NCBI GenBank assembly: GCA_051747385.1
Contig: JBNJGB010000038.1
Location: forward strand, 1 to 62,190
DNA from: JBNJGB01 sp051747385
Lineage (GTDB): Bacteria > Myxococcota_A > UBA9042 > PHBI01 > JACKFB01
Length of the DNA: 62,190 nucleotides
Direction: 5' to 3'
The notes under the pieces were generated by a model. It did not search any database and was not told where the DNA came from. It saw nothing but the letters and a program-made list of their open reading frames with translations. Made by a program: the position numbers and the translations under genes. Of this stretch, positions 1 through 7,986 are shown piece after piece (the stretch's first letter is position 1; each line of letters opens with the position of its first letter).

Positions 1-2113
1 TGAGTCGGGACAACAAACCGCGGCTCCGGTCGCATAACTCTAGTTGTCTCAATGCCCTGGGGGCGGGCGGGGTGTGAGTCGGGAGATGCCGGTGTTTCGC
101 ATCGGTGACCGGATGGCAGTCTGTCTCAATGCCCTGGGGGCGGGCGGGGTGTGAGTCGGATGGCCATTTTACGTCGTCAACTGCTCAGTCACTGGCGTCT
201 CAATGCCCTGGGGGCGGGCGGGGTGTGAGTCGGGGTGCTCACAGAATGAGCGAAACGGCTACCCTCATCGTGTCTCAATGCCCTGGGGGCGGGCGGGGTG
301 TGAGTCGGCGTTCTCCCCGTGCGGCTGTACGTCTGCGGGTCCAGGTCTCAATGCCCTGGGGGCGGGCGGGGTGTGAGTCGGAGGAGTTCTTCCTTGATCA
401 AGAACCTTTTCGTAGGTTGTCTCAATGCCCTGGGGGCGGGCGGGGTGTGAGTCGGCTGGTGAAGCACGAAGAGCTGGGGCCGCGGCCATTCAGTCTCAAT
501 GCCCTGGGGGCGGGCGGGGTGTGAGTCGGTAGAACGAGGAGGGTGAGAACCACATGATTGGACTGTGTCTCAATGCCCTGGGGGCGGGCGGGGTGTGAGT
601 CGGCACACAGGAGGACCTATGGTCCAGAACTACCCGCGACTGTCTCAATGCCCTGGGGGCGGGCGGGGTGTGAGTCGGTCAACCACGCCCTTCTGCTTCC
701 GTGGAATCACGAGCAGGTCTCAATGCCCTGGGGGCGGGCGGGGTGTGAGTCGGCTGGCTGAGTATCTTAGCCGAGGGGAATGGAATGAAGTGTCTCAATG
801 CCCTGGGGGCGGGCGGGGTGTGAGTCGGCTCAGCGGCTCGGATCGTGGGTAAGAAGTTCAGAGGGCCTGTCTCAATGCCCTGGGGGCGGGCGGGGTGTGA
901 GTCGGGGGGTGCGTTCTTCTCATGGTTAGGGCGCGAACACGGTCTCAATGCCCTGGGGGCGGGCGGGGTGTGAGTCGGTTCGGTCCCAGGACGGAGGCAG
1001 AAATGCTACGAAGTTACTGTCTCAATGCCCTGGGGGCGGGCGGGGTGTGAGTCGGATCGGCGTAGAGTACGTCGGTGAGCTCGTCCAGAAGACCGAGTCT
1101 CAATGCCCTGGGGGCGGGCGGGGTGTGAGTCGGCATGGCCTTCGGCCATGCTACCGCGAACGTCACGCGGCAGTCTCAATGCCCTGGGGGCGGGCGGGGT
1201 GTGAGTCGGCGTATGCCGGAACTCCACACCATGTCATGAGCGGTGGAAGGGTCTCAATGCCCTGGGGGCGGGCGGGGTGTGAGTCGGACAAGCTGCCCTG
1301 CACGGGTGGTGTGAGAATCTTGTCTCAATGCCCTGGGGGCGGGCGGGGTGTGAGTCGGGATACGTCATCTGTGCGGCGCTGTTCGTGCTTGCTGCCCTGT
1401 CTCAATGCCCTGGGGGCGGGCGGGGTGTGAGTCGGGGTCACGTTCATCTGACTGAGCCTCTTATGCGGCGAGCAGTCTCAATGCCCTGGGGGCGGGCGGG
1501 GTGTGAGTCGGCGTGCCGAAAACTATCGCGAGGAGGTGCCCATGAGCACGGAGTCTCAATGCCCTGGGGGCGGGCGGGGTGTGAGTCGGGTCCTCTGGAC
1601 CTTTCACCATACGGTGATTGTACTTGAGTCTCAATGCCCTGGGGGCGGGCGGGGTGTGAGTCGGTAACCCCGGCTGCCAAGGAGGCAACCATGAAGCGCG
1701 TTGTCTCAATGCCCTGGGGGCGGGCGGGGTGTGAGTCGGAACGCCCAGCCCGCCGACGAGGAGGGCAACTTCGCAGTCTCAATGCCCTGGGGGCGGGCGG
1801 GGTGTGAGTCGGGCGTGATCAAGAAGATCACGCGCTGGTTCGGGCCTGAGGTCTCAATGCCCTGGGGGCGGGCGGGGTGTGAGTCGGCGACAACCCCATG
1901 AGGGAGGGATCACATGAAGCGCATGAGTCTCAATGCCCTGGGGGCGGGCGGGGTGTGAGTCGGCCAGGCCGTGGCCACGATCATGTGCATGCCCGTCCTC
2001 GGTCTCAATGCCCTGGGGGCGGGCGGGGTGTGAGTCGGTCAGAAAGTAGTAAAAGGAAATAACTACAAAAAGTAAAGTCTCAATGCCCTGGGGGCGGGCG
2101 GGGTGTGAGTCGG
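1..2113 (-). CRISPR. CRISPR array: 28 complete 37-bp repeats plus one partial repeat
   Basis: A 37-bp direct repeat beginning GTCTCAATGCCC and ending GTGTGAGTCGG recurs at 46, 123, 197, 272, 345, 419, 493, 567, 642, 717, 792, 869, 942, 1019, 1097, 1173, 1251, 1322, 1399, 1475, 1553, 1628, 1703, 1776, 1851, 1927, 2002 and 2077. Bases 1-8 are the tail of one more repeat, so the array continues off the left edge. I saw no mismatch between copies. There are 28 spacers of 34-41 nt, all different. Read on the minus strand the repeat ends in ATTGAGAC, resembling the 8-nt 5' handle typical of type III and type I crRNAs. I therefore infer transcription right to left, with the leader at 2114 onward. 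The rightmost, presumably newest, spacer (2039-2076) is strikingly AT-rich. Spacer length and the adjacent Cas6 suit a type III-like system, but no effector genes are in the window. Confidence 0.98.
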
Positions 2114-2433
2114 AGCATGCCTTCGAAGGTGGCGGCGTGCAAAGGGATTCAGGCCGTCGAACGCTAACCGGCGGGTGCGAAGGTCATGGTGGGCTCGACT
2201 TCACCCTCGGCAGCCGTGCACAAGGCCGCCGAATCCGGCGTTGTTCCAGTCGCTTACGATCCTTCGCTAGCGACCGGGGGTCCGGGTGGGTGTGCGAGGT
2301 TAGCGCATTCGTGGAATCAGCTATTCGGTTGCCAGGGAACCGGGAGGTATGATCGCTTCTGCGCGGGCCGAAGGTCAAGGCTGACGCCAGGGATGGGCCG
2401 GCGCGTGATGCAGGCGGATGACAGGGGCGCCGC
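2114..2433 (-). promoter_or_regulatory. Putative CRISPR leader with candidate minus-strand promoter
   Basis: This 320-bp non-coding stretch lies between the last repeat and the first cas-side gene. If the array is transcribed leftward it is the leader. On the minus strand a TTGACC box (2378-2373) is followed after 18 bp by GATCAT (2354-2349), a plausible sigma-70-type promoter giving a leader transcript of about 230 nt before the first repeat. A perfect 10-bp palindrome TCGCTAGCGA sits at 2264-2273. A + strand TATGAT (2348-2353) overlaps the same site but has no well-spaced -35. The assignment rests on repeat polarity and position only. Confidence 0.4.
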
Positions 2434-3150
2434 GTGGACGTGCTGCTGCTACACGGACTGGGAGATGGGCCGGCGAGCTTCGGAGCCCTTCGACGTCGGC
2501 TGGAAGCCTGCGGGCTGGCCGTCCGGGCGCCCCGCCTCGACACCGTGTGCGGGCAGCTCGCCGCGCCGTCGTTCGAGGCGCTCGCGGAGGCCATCGCGGT
2601 GGCGGACGAGACGAGGGAGCCGCGACATCGGACGACCATCATCGGCCACTCGCTCGGGGCGCTCGTGGGCGTCGCCATGGCCGAGCGGATCGACGACGCC
2701 GGGCTCGTCGTCCTCGAGGGATCCCTGCACGCCCATGACGAGGAGACGGTGCGCGCCTTCCTGTGTCGTGGGGACGGGGACGGGCTCGGGCGGCTGATCC
2801 GGGCGCTCGAGGGCGCTGCGGACTCATCCCTTCCGGCCACGTACCTGCCGGCGGCGCGGCGAACCGATCCGGTCGTCTTCTGCGGGATGGCAGCGGAGCT
2901 CGTCACGCGCCGGCAGGAGATGGCGGATCGCTTTCGACGGCTCCGGCGTCCACGGCTGTACCTGGCAGGGGACGACTCGGCGGGGGCGCTGGCGCGGGAC
3001 TTTGCCCAGGCGGAGGACGACGAGCCTGGCCTACGGGTGGAGGTCGTCCAGGGCGCGGGGCACTGGCCGCACGTCGACCAGCCGGACGCGGTCTGGGAGA
3101 GCATCCACCGATGGTGGGCGAGCCTGGAGGGAGTGGCCAACCCCGGATAG
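2434..3150 (+). CDS. Alpha/beta hydrolase fold protein in CRISPR locus
   Basis: A 238-residue soluble serine-hydrolase-like protein. An oxyanion-hole region HGLG lies near residue 7, and the nucleophile elbow GHSLG places the catalytic serine at 73. A C-terminal GAGHWPH supplies the likely catalytic His210. The acidic residue is probably in the YLAGDDS segment before it. These are the standard marks of the alpha/beta hydrolase superfamily; the substrate (ester, thioester or peptide) cannot be read from the sequence. It is the first gene after the array and runs into the winged-helix gene 17 bp downstream, so it probably starts the operon. The GTG start gives a normal beta-strand N-terminus (VLLLHG). 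The protein ends in glycine, which matters because E1/E2-like genes follow. It could be a genuine accessory gene or a passenger. Confidence 0.85.
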   Translation: MDVLLLHGLGDGPASFGALRRRLEACGLAVRAPRLDTVCGQLAAPSFEALAEAIAVADETREPRHRTTIIGHSLGALVGVAMAERIDDAGLVVLEGSLHAHDEETVRAFLCRGDGDGLGRLIRALEGAADSSLPATYLPAARRTDPVVFCGMAAELVTRRQEMADRFRRLRRPRLYLAGDDSAGALARDFAQAEDDEPGLRVEVVQGAGHWPHVDQPDAVWESIHRWWASLEGVANPG

Positions 3151-3167
3151 GAGGAGACGTCCGCGCC

Positions 3168-4940
3168 ATGCGTGTGTGCTACTTCGGTGAGCTGGACCCG
3201 TACACCGGGTCGTTCCCCAACCGGCTCCATGCCCTGCCGGAGCTTGTGGCCACGCTGAAGCTCCTCGTGCTGCTCCACGACGTCGTCATCCTCCCGCCGG
3301 GGAGCCTGCTCGAGCACGCGCTCGCCCTGCCCGCCTTCGAGGAGCTGGCCCCGCTCGTTCGCGCCGGGCGCCTGGGCACGTCGGCCGACCGGGCGGCGCC
3401 GCCTCCTCCGACCTACTTCGAGCGGCGCATCGAGCGGACGCTGGAGTCGCAGGCCCACGCCAGGCGCGAGACGCCCTCCATCCGGTGGCGCCGAGACGAG
3501 GCGAGGAGGCTACGTGACCGCTGGCTCGCCCTGCTCCCGAAGGCGTGGGCGGTGCGGCGCGACGTGTCCGCGCAGGTCGGCGGCCTCGCCGACGGAGTGC
3601 TGGCGGGGTCGCAGGACCTGAGGGCCCAGGAGGCCGACGCGGTGGCCCGACACCTCGAGGACTTCCTCCTGCGGACACGGGACGCCGGAGTGACGCCCCT
3701 CCGGGACCACGTGCTGGCCTTCCTCGGCGAGCTCCGCGGCGACGTTCCGCGCGAGCAGATCCAGCGGGCCGCGGCGCTCGTCCAGAACACCTACTTCGCC
3801 CAGGGAGTCGCTCGGCACGACGTCGGGCGCGCGACCGGCGACGGGTGCGTCCTCTTCCCTGGTCTCTTTGCGAGTGTCGCCCGGCACGCCGATCTCGTCG
3901 CGCCGTGGGACGACGCCTTGCGCGACGGTGTCCTCCGGGAACGAGCCGAGCGCCTCGGCGTCGACCTCGCGGCGCTGCTGCAGCTATCCGTCGCGGACGT
4001 GCTGGAGCTCGCGGCCAGCGACGAGTGGCAGGCCCTGGCGACCGCATTGCGCGGGCAGCCCGAGCCGCCCGCCGAGGTCGTCGAAGCCGTCCGCGCTCGA
4101 CTCGCCGGCCGCGACATTCGAGACGCCCTGCCCGGCGGTGCCGAAGCGCTCGGATCCGCGGCCCTGGCCCCCCGCCTGCTCCCCCCGCCCTGGCAGCTCG
4201 CCGCGTACGGTCTGCTCGGCAGCCTCGGCGCGACGGAGCATGGCGCCGCGGCAGCCAGTCCGACCGATCCGCCGACGCTCGAGCTGGACTGGAGCCGCCG
4301 GGAGCTGCGCTCGGGGATCCGGCCGAGGGAGGGAGTCGCCCTCACGCCGGCCCAGACCCACCTGCTGACGCTCCTCGCCATCGCCGGGGAGGTCGGCCTC
4401 TCCCTCGAGGAGCTCCGGCAGGCCCTCCGGGAGCTGGACCTGTTGGCCTTCGACAACCCCGACTGGCAACCCGCGCCGCCACATCCCACCGAGGCGGCGG
4501 GTGCCCTCCGGAACCGCCTGGACGTGGAGAAGAGCAAGCTGGAGCAACTCCTGTCGCCCATGGGCCACGGCGTCGAGGTGTCGGCGGGTCGCTGGCGCCT
4601 GCGTGCCCCGGAGCGGTTCGCGCTCGTCGGCACGCCATGGCAGGTGCCCACGCAGGACCAGAGGGTCCCCGCGCCGCCGGAGGCGCTGTCACCCCAGATG
4701 CGCCGGGCGTGGAGGGTTCTGGCCCGGCACATGCCAAGCGAGACCTCTGCGGCCCGCCTCGCGCAGGCCCTCGGATGGGCGGAGTCCGCCGACGCGGCAC
4801 GGAAGGTCTCCAGAGCGATTCACAGGCTGCGGTCGCGGCTGGAGCAGAGCCGTCAGGCCTGGACGGTCCACGCGGACCAGCTCGGAAGCTACCGCCTCCT
4901 GCCACTCCCCGGCGACGAGGAGCCCCCGGAACACGGTTAA
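3168..4940 (+). CDS. Unknown protein with C-terminal winged-helix-like regions
   Basis: A 590-residue protein I do not recognise as a whole. The N-terminal 380 residues are mostly helical without an obvious catalytic motif. From about residue 365 there is a segment resembling the OmpR/PhoB-type C-terminal DNA-binding fold: a beta strand LELDWSRRELR, then LTPAQTHLLTLLA, a basic helix ALRNRLDVEKSKLEQLL and a GRWRL strand. A second helical/winged segment (LSPQMRRAWRVLARHM to LGSYRLLPL) follows. The ATG has a GGAGGA box 12 bp upstream, overlapping the end of the hydrolase gene. It may be a regulator or nucleic-acid-binding adaptor of the downstream E2-JAB-E1-RT-Cas1 genes. The C-terminus is acidic and ends in glycine. 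Function is unassigned. Confidence 0.8.
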   Translation: MRVCYFGELDPYTGSFPNRLHALPELVATLKLLVLLHDVVILPPGSLLEHALALPAFEELAPLVRAGRLGTSADRAAPPPPTYFERRIERTLESQAHARRETPSIRWRRDEARRLRDRWLALLPKAWAVRRDVSAQVGGLADGVLAGSQDLRAQEADAVARHLEDFLLRTRDAGVTPLRDHVLAFLGELRGDVPREQIQRAAALVQNTYFAQGVARHDVGRATGDGCVLFPGLFASVARHADLVAPWDDALRDGVLRERAERLGVDLAALLQLSVADVLELAASDEWQALATALRGQPEPPAEVVEAVRARLAGRDIRDALPGGAEALGSAALAPRLLPPPWQLAAYGLLGSLGATEHGAAAASPTDPPTLELDWSRRELRSGIRPREGVALTPAQTHLLTLLAIAGEVGLSLEELRQALRELDLLAFDNPDWQPAPPHPTEAAGALRNRLDVEKSKLEQLLSPMGHGVEVSAGRWRLRAPERFALVGTPWQVPTQDQRVPAPPEALSPQMRRAWRVLARHMPSETSAARLAQALGWAESADAARKVSRAIHRLRSRLEQSRQAWTVHADQLGSYRLLPLPGDEEPPEHG

Positions 4941-5015
4941 GATGCGCCCGGTCCCTCGCCGCGGACACCATGGCCCCGTCGACGGCACGAACCGACGAGC
5001 CAAGGAGGTCCGACG

Positions 5016-5600
5016 ATGGATCGAGCACGGTTGGAGGAGTTCCGGCGGAAGCTCCGCGAGGGGCGGCCCGTCCGGGTGGTGGACGGCGAGGTGAAGCTCG
5101 CCGGGGCAGGCGCACGCGCCGGTCAGTCCGCGGGCGGCGACCGGAAGCAGCGACCGGAGCGGGAGCCGCAGGGCGTCCGCGTGAAGCCGCACGAGTGGGG
5201 CGCCGCCAGCGCCTCCCTGCACGCGACGGAGGCCGGCCAGCGCCGGGCCCTGGCGGAGAGGGACCTGCTGGCGCGCGAGTACCCCGGATTCGTCATGGAC
5301 GTGGACGACGACGGCACCGTCTTCGCACACGGCTGGATCGGCCCCACGGAGAACCTGAAGGGGAGCTATCACGTCCTGCTCGTGATGCCGCCCGGGTACG
5401 GACAGGGCGTGATGCCCGTCGTCCACGTCCTGGAGCCGCCGCTCCGCGCCGACGCGCCTCACCGGTTCCGGGACGGGAGCCTGTGCCTGGATCACTCGGG
5501 CGCGTTCACGCGGCGGTCCACGCTGGTGACGATCCTGGCCTGGGTCAGCGTGTGGCTCGTGCTCTACGAGGGCTGGATCCAGTCCGGCCGGAGCTGGTGA
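5016..5600 (+). CDS. E2-like (UBC-fold) ubiquitin-conjugating-type protein
   Basis: A 194-residue protein. After a low-complexity basic N-terminus (residues 1-60) comes a UBC-like core. A strand-rich section (TVFAHGWIGP, GSYHVLLVMPPGYG, MPVVHVLEPP) leads to HRFRDGSLCLDHSG, where Cys157 is the likely thioester-forming cysteine, followed by a long hydrophobic helix (LVTILAWVSVWLVLYEGW). The H-x(n)-DGSLCL block followed by a Trp-rich helix is the hallmark of bacterial E2-like families found in E1-E2-JAB operons and in type II CBASS. An excellent AAGGAGG box at 5002-5008 supports the start. It lies just before the JAMM protease and E1 genes, so it probably receives a substrate or ubiquitin-like protein from that E1. 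No ubiquitin-like protein is recognisable nearby. Confidence 0.85.
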   Translation: MDRARLEEFRRKLREGRPVRVVDGEVKLAGAGARAGQSAGGDRKQRPEREPQGVRVKPHEWGAASASLHATEAGQRRALAERDLLAREYPGFVMDVDDDGTVFAHGWIGPTENLKGSYHVLLVMPPGYGQGVMPVVHVLEPPLRADAPHRFRDGSLCLDHSGAFTRRSTLVTILAWVSVWLVLYEGWIQSGRSW

Positions 5601-5610
5601 GGAGGACCAC

Positions 5611-6570
5611 ATGAACCTGCTGCTCACCGAGACGGCCGCCCGGGTCATCCGGGAGGCCGCGCTGCGAGGCGCTCGCCAGGGCGTCGAGTTCGGCGGCTCG
5701 CTCCTCGCCTGGGAGGGCGACCGGGAGACGCTGGTGGCCTTCGCGGTGCCGACGGGTGCCGGAGCCGACCAGGCCTTCGGCCACCTTGTCACGGACGCCG
5801 AGTTCCAGAACGAGGTCCTCGAGACGGTCGGCGCGAGCCTGCCCGAGCTCACCTACGTGGGCGACTGGCACGTGCACCCGACGGGAATGGACCACCTCTC
5901 CGGGACGGACCTGCGCACCGCGGCGGCCATCCTGGACGACCCGGCGCACGGGCGCGAAGAGCTGATCCTGCTGCTCGGCGCGCCCATGGCGCACGGCGAG
6001 CCGGTGATCCGCGGCTTCCACGCCTGGATGGACGACGCGGGGCTCGAGGTGGCGGACGTCCCGCCGAGGCTCGTTCGTCCCGATGGCGAGGAGGTCCTGG
6101 AGCGCCTGGGCAAGGCCCTGCCCGACCTCGCGACGCTGCTCGAGGCCTCGGACGCCGTGGCGCCGGCGCCGGTGTCCCATCCGGCCGGCGCCCGCATCCG
6201 CGAGGAGGTGGAGGAGCTCCGCGCCCTGCCCGGCACGAGCGCCCAGCTCCGGGCGGCGGACGGGTTGCTCGGCGCCCGGATCACCCGCGGCAGGCGGGAG
6301 GTCGTCGTGGTGTTCCCGCCGGAGTATCCGGCCGGCGCTCCGTGGGTGCTGCGAGGTTCGACGGACGGCCGGAGCGTCCGTCCGGTCCCGCTCGCGTACG
6401 GCTGGAGCAGCCTCCATCGCCTGACCGACGTCGTGGGGCCGGCTCTGGCGCGGCACGCCCCGGCTCGGCCGCGCCCGAGGAGGGGGCTCCGGGCAGCACT
6501 CGCCCGGGAGGTGAAGGCTCTGGGCCGCTGGGTCCTCGGCCTCCCCATCTCCGAGGAGGTGAAGCGATGA
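5611..6570 (+). CDS. JAMM/JAB deubiquitinase-like metalloprotease with C-terminal UBC-like domain
   Basis: A 319-residue protein. Residues 1-130 form a JAB/MPN domain with the complete JAMM signature: Glu26 in VEFGGSLL, then HVHP (His87, His89) and SGTD with Ser97 and Asp100. An active zinc isopeptidase is therefore expected. Residues about 195-300 contain a second region (EVVVVFPPEYPAGAPWVL followed by a helical end) that resembles the FPxxYPxxPP segment of UBC/RWD folds. No catalytic Cys is visible there, so it is probably a degenerate E2-like domain. AGGAGG at 5599-5604 supports the start, and the 3' end overlaps the E1 gene by ATGA. The likely role is removal or processing of conjugates made by the neighbouring E1 and E2. 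Confidence 0.88.
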   Translation: MNLLLTETAARVIREAALRGARQGVEFGGSLLAWEGDRETLVAFAVPTGAGADQAFGHLVTDAEFQNEVLETVGASLPELTYVGDWHVHPTGMDHLSGTDLRTAAAILDDPAHGREELILLLGAPMAHGEPVIRGFHAWMDDAGLEVADVPPRLVRPDGEEVLERLGKALPDLATLLEASDAVAPAPVSHPAGARIREEVEELRALPGTSAQLRAADGLLGARITRGRREVVVVFPPEYPAGAPWVLRGSTDGRSVRPVPLAYGWSSLHRLTDVVGPALARHAPARPRPRRGLRAALAREVKALGRWVLGLPISEEVKR

Positions 6571-7742
6571 CGACGTCCGGTTGGAAGGTCGATGCGCTGC
6601 TGGGAGCCCACGGCCAGGCACCGGAGCCGCGGGGCGGCGTGCTCGTCATCGAGCGGGATCTGCTCGTCCAGGCCTTCGGCGGGTCCGGGAGGTTCCTGTT
6701 CGGGCGGCGCGAAGCACACGATGGCGAGGAGCTGGTGCGGGCGCACGCCCTCGAGCCCGGGGGCGGCCTGGAGCCCGTGGCCATGCTGGGCGCGGGGAGC
6801 GACGGCGGCGGCCTGGTGCTGACTGGAACCGCCGAGCAGCCCACGGCACACCGCGGAGGCGTCCCCTGGGAGGTCCTGGTCGTCGACCCAGGGCGCTACC
6901 GGGACCGGGTCCGCGCGCTCCCGGGAGTCGGCGCGGTGACCGGGCGCAGCGTCGTGCTCGTCGGGCTCGGCTCGGTGGGTTCCAGCATCGGCTCGCGCCT
7001 GGTGCGACTGGGCGTGGCCGTCGACGGCTGCGACCCCGATCGCTTGATGCCGGAGAACCTGATCCGCTGGGGGCTCGACGCCGCTCCGGAGGTGCACGTG
7101 GGCCGACGGAAGGCCCACGCCTGGGAGAACGTCCTCGAGGCCACGGTGCCGGATGCGGCGGTACGCGGCCACGCCATCGACGTGGTCCGGCAGCCCGTGG
7201 CCTTCGACCGCCTCCTGGACGAGCGCAAGCCGGACCTCCTCATCGTGGCCACGGACACGAGGGACTCCCGGCGAACCGCCAACGCCGCGGCCGCACGCCA
7301 CGACGTGCCTGCCCTGTACGTGTCGCTCTCCGACGGAGCCTCCAGCGTCCGCGTGGAGGTCGTCGAGGACGCGCGGCGCGGGCCCTGCCATCTGTGCGCC
7401 GCCGCCGCGGAGGGTTCCGGCGACCTCGCCTCCTCCGGCCTCCGGCGGTCACGGACACCGTATGCCACGGAGTCGGCAGGGGCGGACGCCGGAGTGCCGG
7501 CCCTGCCCGTCCAGGTGGCGATGGGGTGCGCCGTAGCGGGCCGGGTCGCCCTCGCCCTGCTCGCAGGAGAGCCCTGGCGAGGCTACTTCCGGCGCGGGAC
7601 CCAGGACGGGAACGTGCTCTTCATGTCCCTGCGACCGGACTGGTGGATCTTCGAGGAGCCGTGGGAGCGCCTCGTCTACGCCGCGGAGCGGCACCGCGAG
7701 TGCCCCACGTGTGGCGGCGGGGAGTCGGGCCATGGCGACTGA
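6567..7742 (+). CDS. E1/ThiF-like adenylating enzyme
   Basis: A 391-residue protein. The N-terminal 120 residues are an accessory region. A Rossmann adenylation domain follows, with GLGSVGS at 133-139, the acidic/Asn segment DPDRLMPENLIRWG (157-169), and VATDTRDSR (228-235), as in ThiF/MoeB/E1 enzymes. Four cysteines in two CxxC pairs (C274/C277 in CHLC, C379/C382 in CPTC) form the expected structural zinc site. A distinct catalytic cysteine is not obvious, so thioester chemistry is uncertain. The start codon overlaps the JAB stop, showing translational coupling. It should adenylate the C-terminal glycine of a substrate for transfer via the E2 upstream. Confidence 0.9.
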   Translation: MTTSGWKVDALLGAHGQAPEPRGGVLVIERDLLVQAFGGSGRFLFGRREAHDGEELVRAHALEPGGGLEPVAMLGAGSDGGGLVLTGTAEQPTAHRGGVPWEVLVVDPGRYRDRVRALPGVGAVTGRSVVLVGLGSVGSSIGSRLVRLGVAVDGCDPDRLMPENLIRWGLDAAPEVHVGRRKAHAWENVLEATVPDAAVRGHAIDVVRQPVAFDRLLDERKPDLLIVATDTRDSRRTANAAAARHDVPALYVSLSDGASSVRVEVVEDARRGPCHLCAAAAEGSGDLASSGLRRSRTPYATESAGADAGVPALPVQVAMGCAVAGRVALALLAGEPWRGYFRRGTQDGNVLFMSLRPDWWIFEEPWERLVYAAERHRECPTCGGGESGHGD

Positions 7743-7986
7743 CGGCGTGCTCCTCGTGGTGATGCTGTTGCTCGTCATCTGTGTCACGGCCGCTGTCGGC
7801 GTGCTGTGGGAGCGGGTCCGCCGCTTCGAGGATCGTGCAGCACGGCCGAGTCCCAGCCGGGTTCCCCCCGCTCCGCCCCAGCGCCGTGAGGTGCGACCGC
7901 GGCAGCTCCCCCAGCGACGGCACGGACACGCGCCCGGCTCGACCCCGCGTGTCGACGCGTACGGCGAGCTGAAGGAGGATCTCTGA
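7732..7986 (+). CDS. Small single-pass membrane protein
   Basis: An 84-residue protein overlapping both neighbours. Residues 5-25 (GVLLVVMLLLVICVTAAVGVL) form one strong transmembrane helix. It is followed by a basic, proline-rich cytoplasmic-type tail ending GELKEDL. It has no recognisable domain. Overlap with the E1 gene (10 bp) and a one-base overlap with the RT-primase start make it part of the same transcript. It may anchor one of the operon products at the membrane. It lacks a C-terminal glycine, so it is not an obvious ubiquitin-like protein. Confidence 0.7.
   Translation: MATDGVLLVVMLLLVICVTAAVGVLWERVRRFEDRAARPSPSRVPPAPPQRREVRPRQLPQRRHGHAPGSTPRVDAYGELKEDL

Noticed and set aside
105..2352. 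Open frames with repeated MPWGRAGCES or SQCPGGGRGVSR peptides
   Set aside because: They are translations of the CRISPR repeats and spacers, not genes.
2329..2353. Plus-strand promoter TTGCCA-TATGAT before the hydrolase gene
   Set aside because: The spacing is only 13 bp, too short for a sigma-70-type promoter.
2763..3167. N-terminal extension of the winged-helix gene across the hydrolase gene
   Set aside because: The hydrolase has a catalytic triad in another frame, and a GGAGGA site precedes the ATG at 3168.
5016..7742. Assignment of the E2/JAB/E1 genes to the CBASS operon as Cap2/Cap3
   Set aside because: They are 5-8 kb away beyond cas1, cas2 and a convergent cas6, and the CBASS already has HORMA and TRIP13 regulators.
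7732..7986. Small protein as the missing ubiquitin-like modifier
   Set aside because: It is a TM helix plus a Pro/Arg-rich tail and has no C-terminal glycine.
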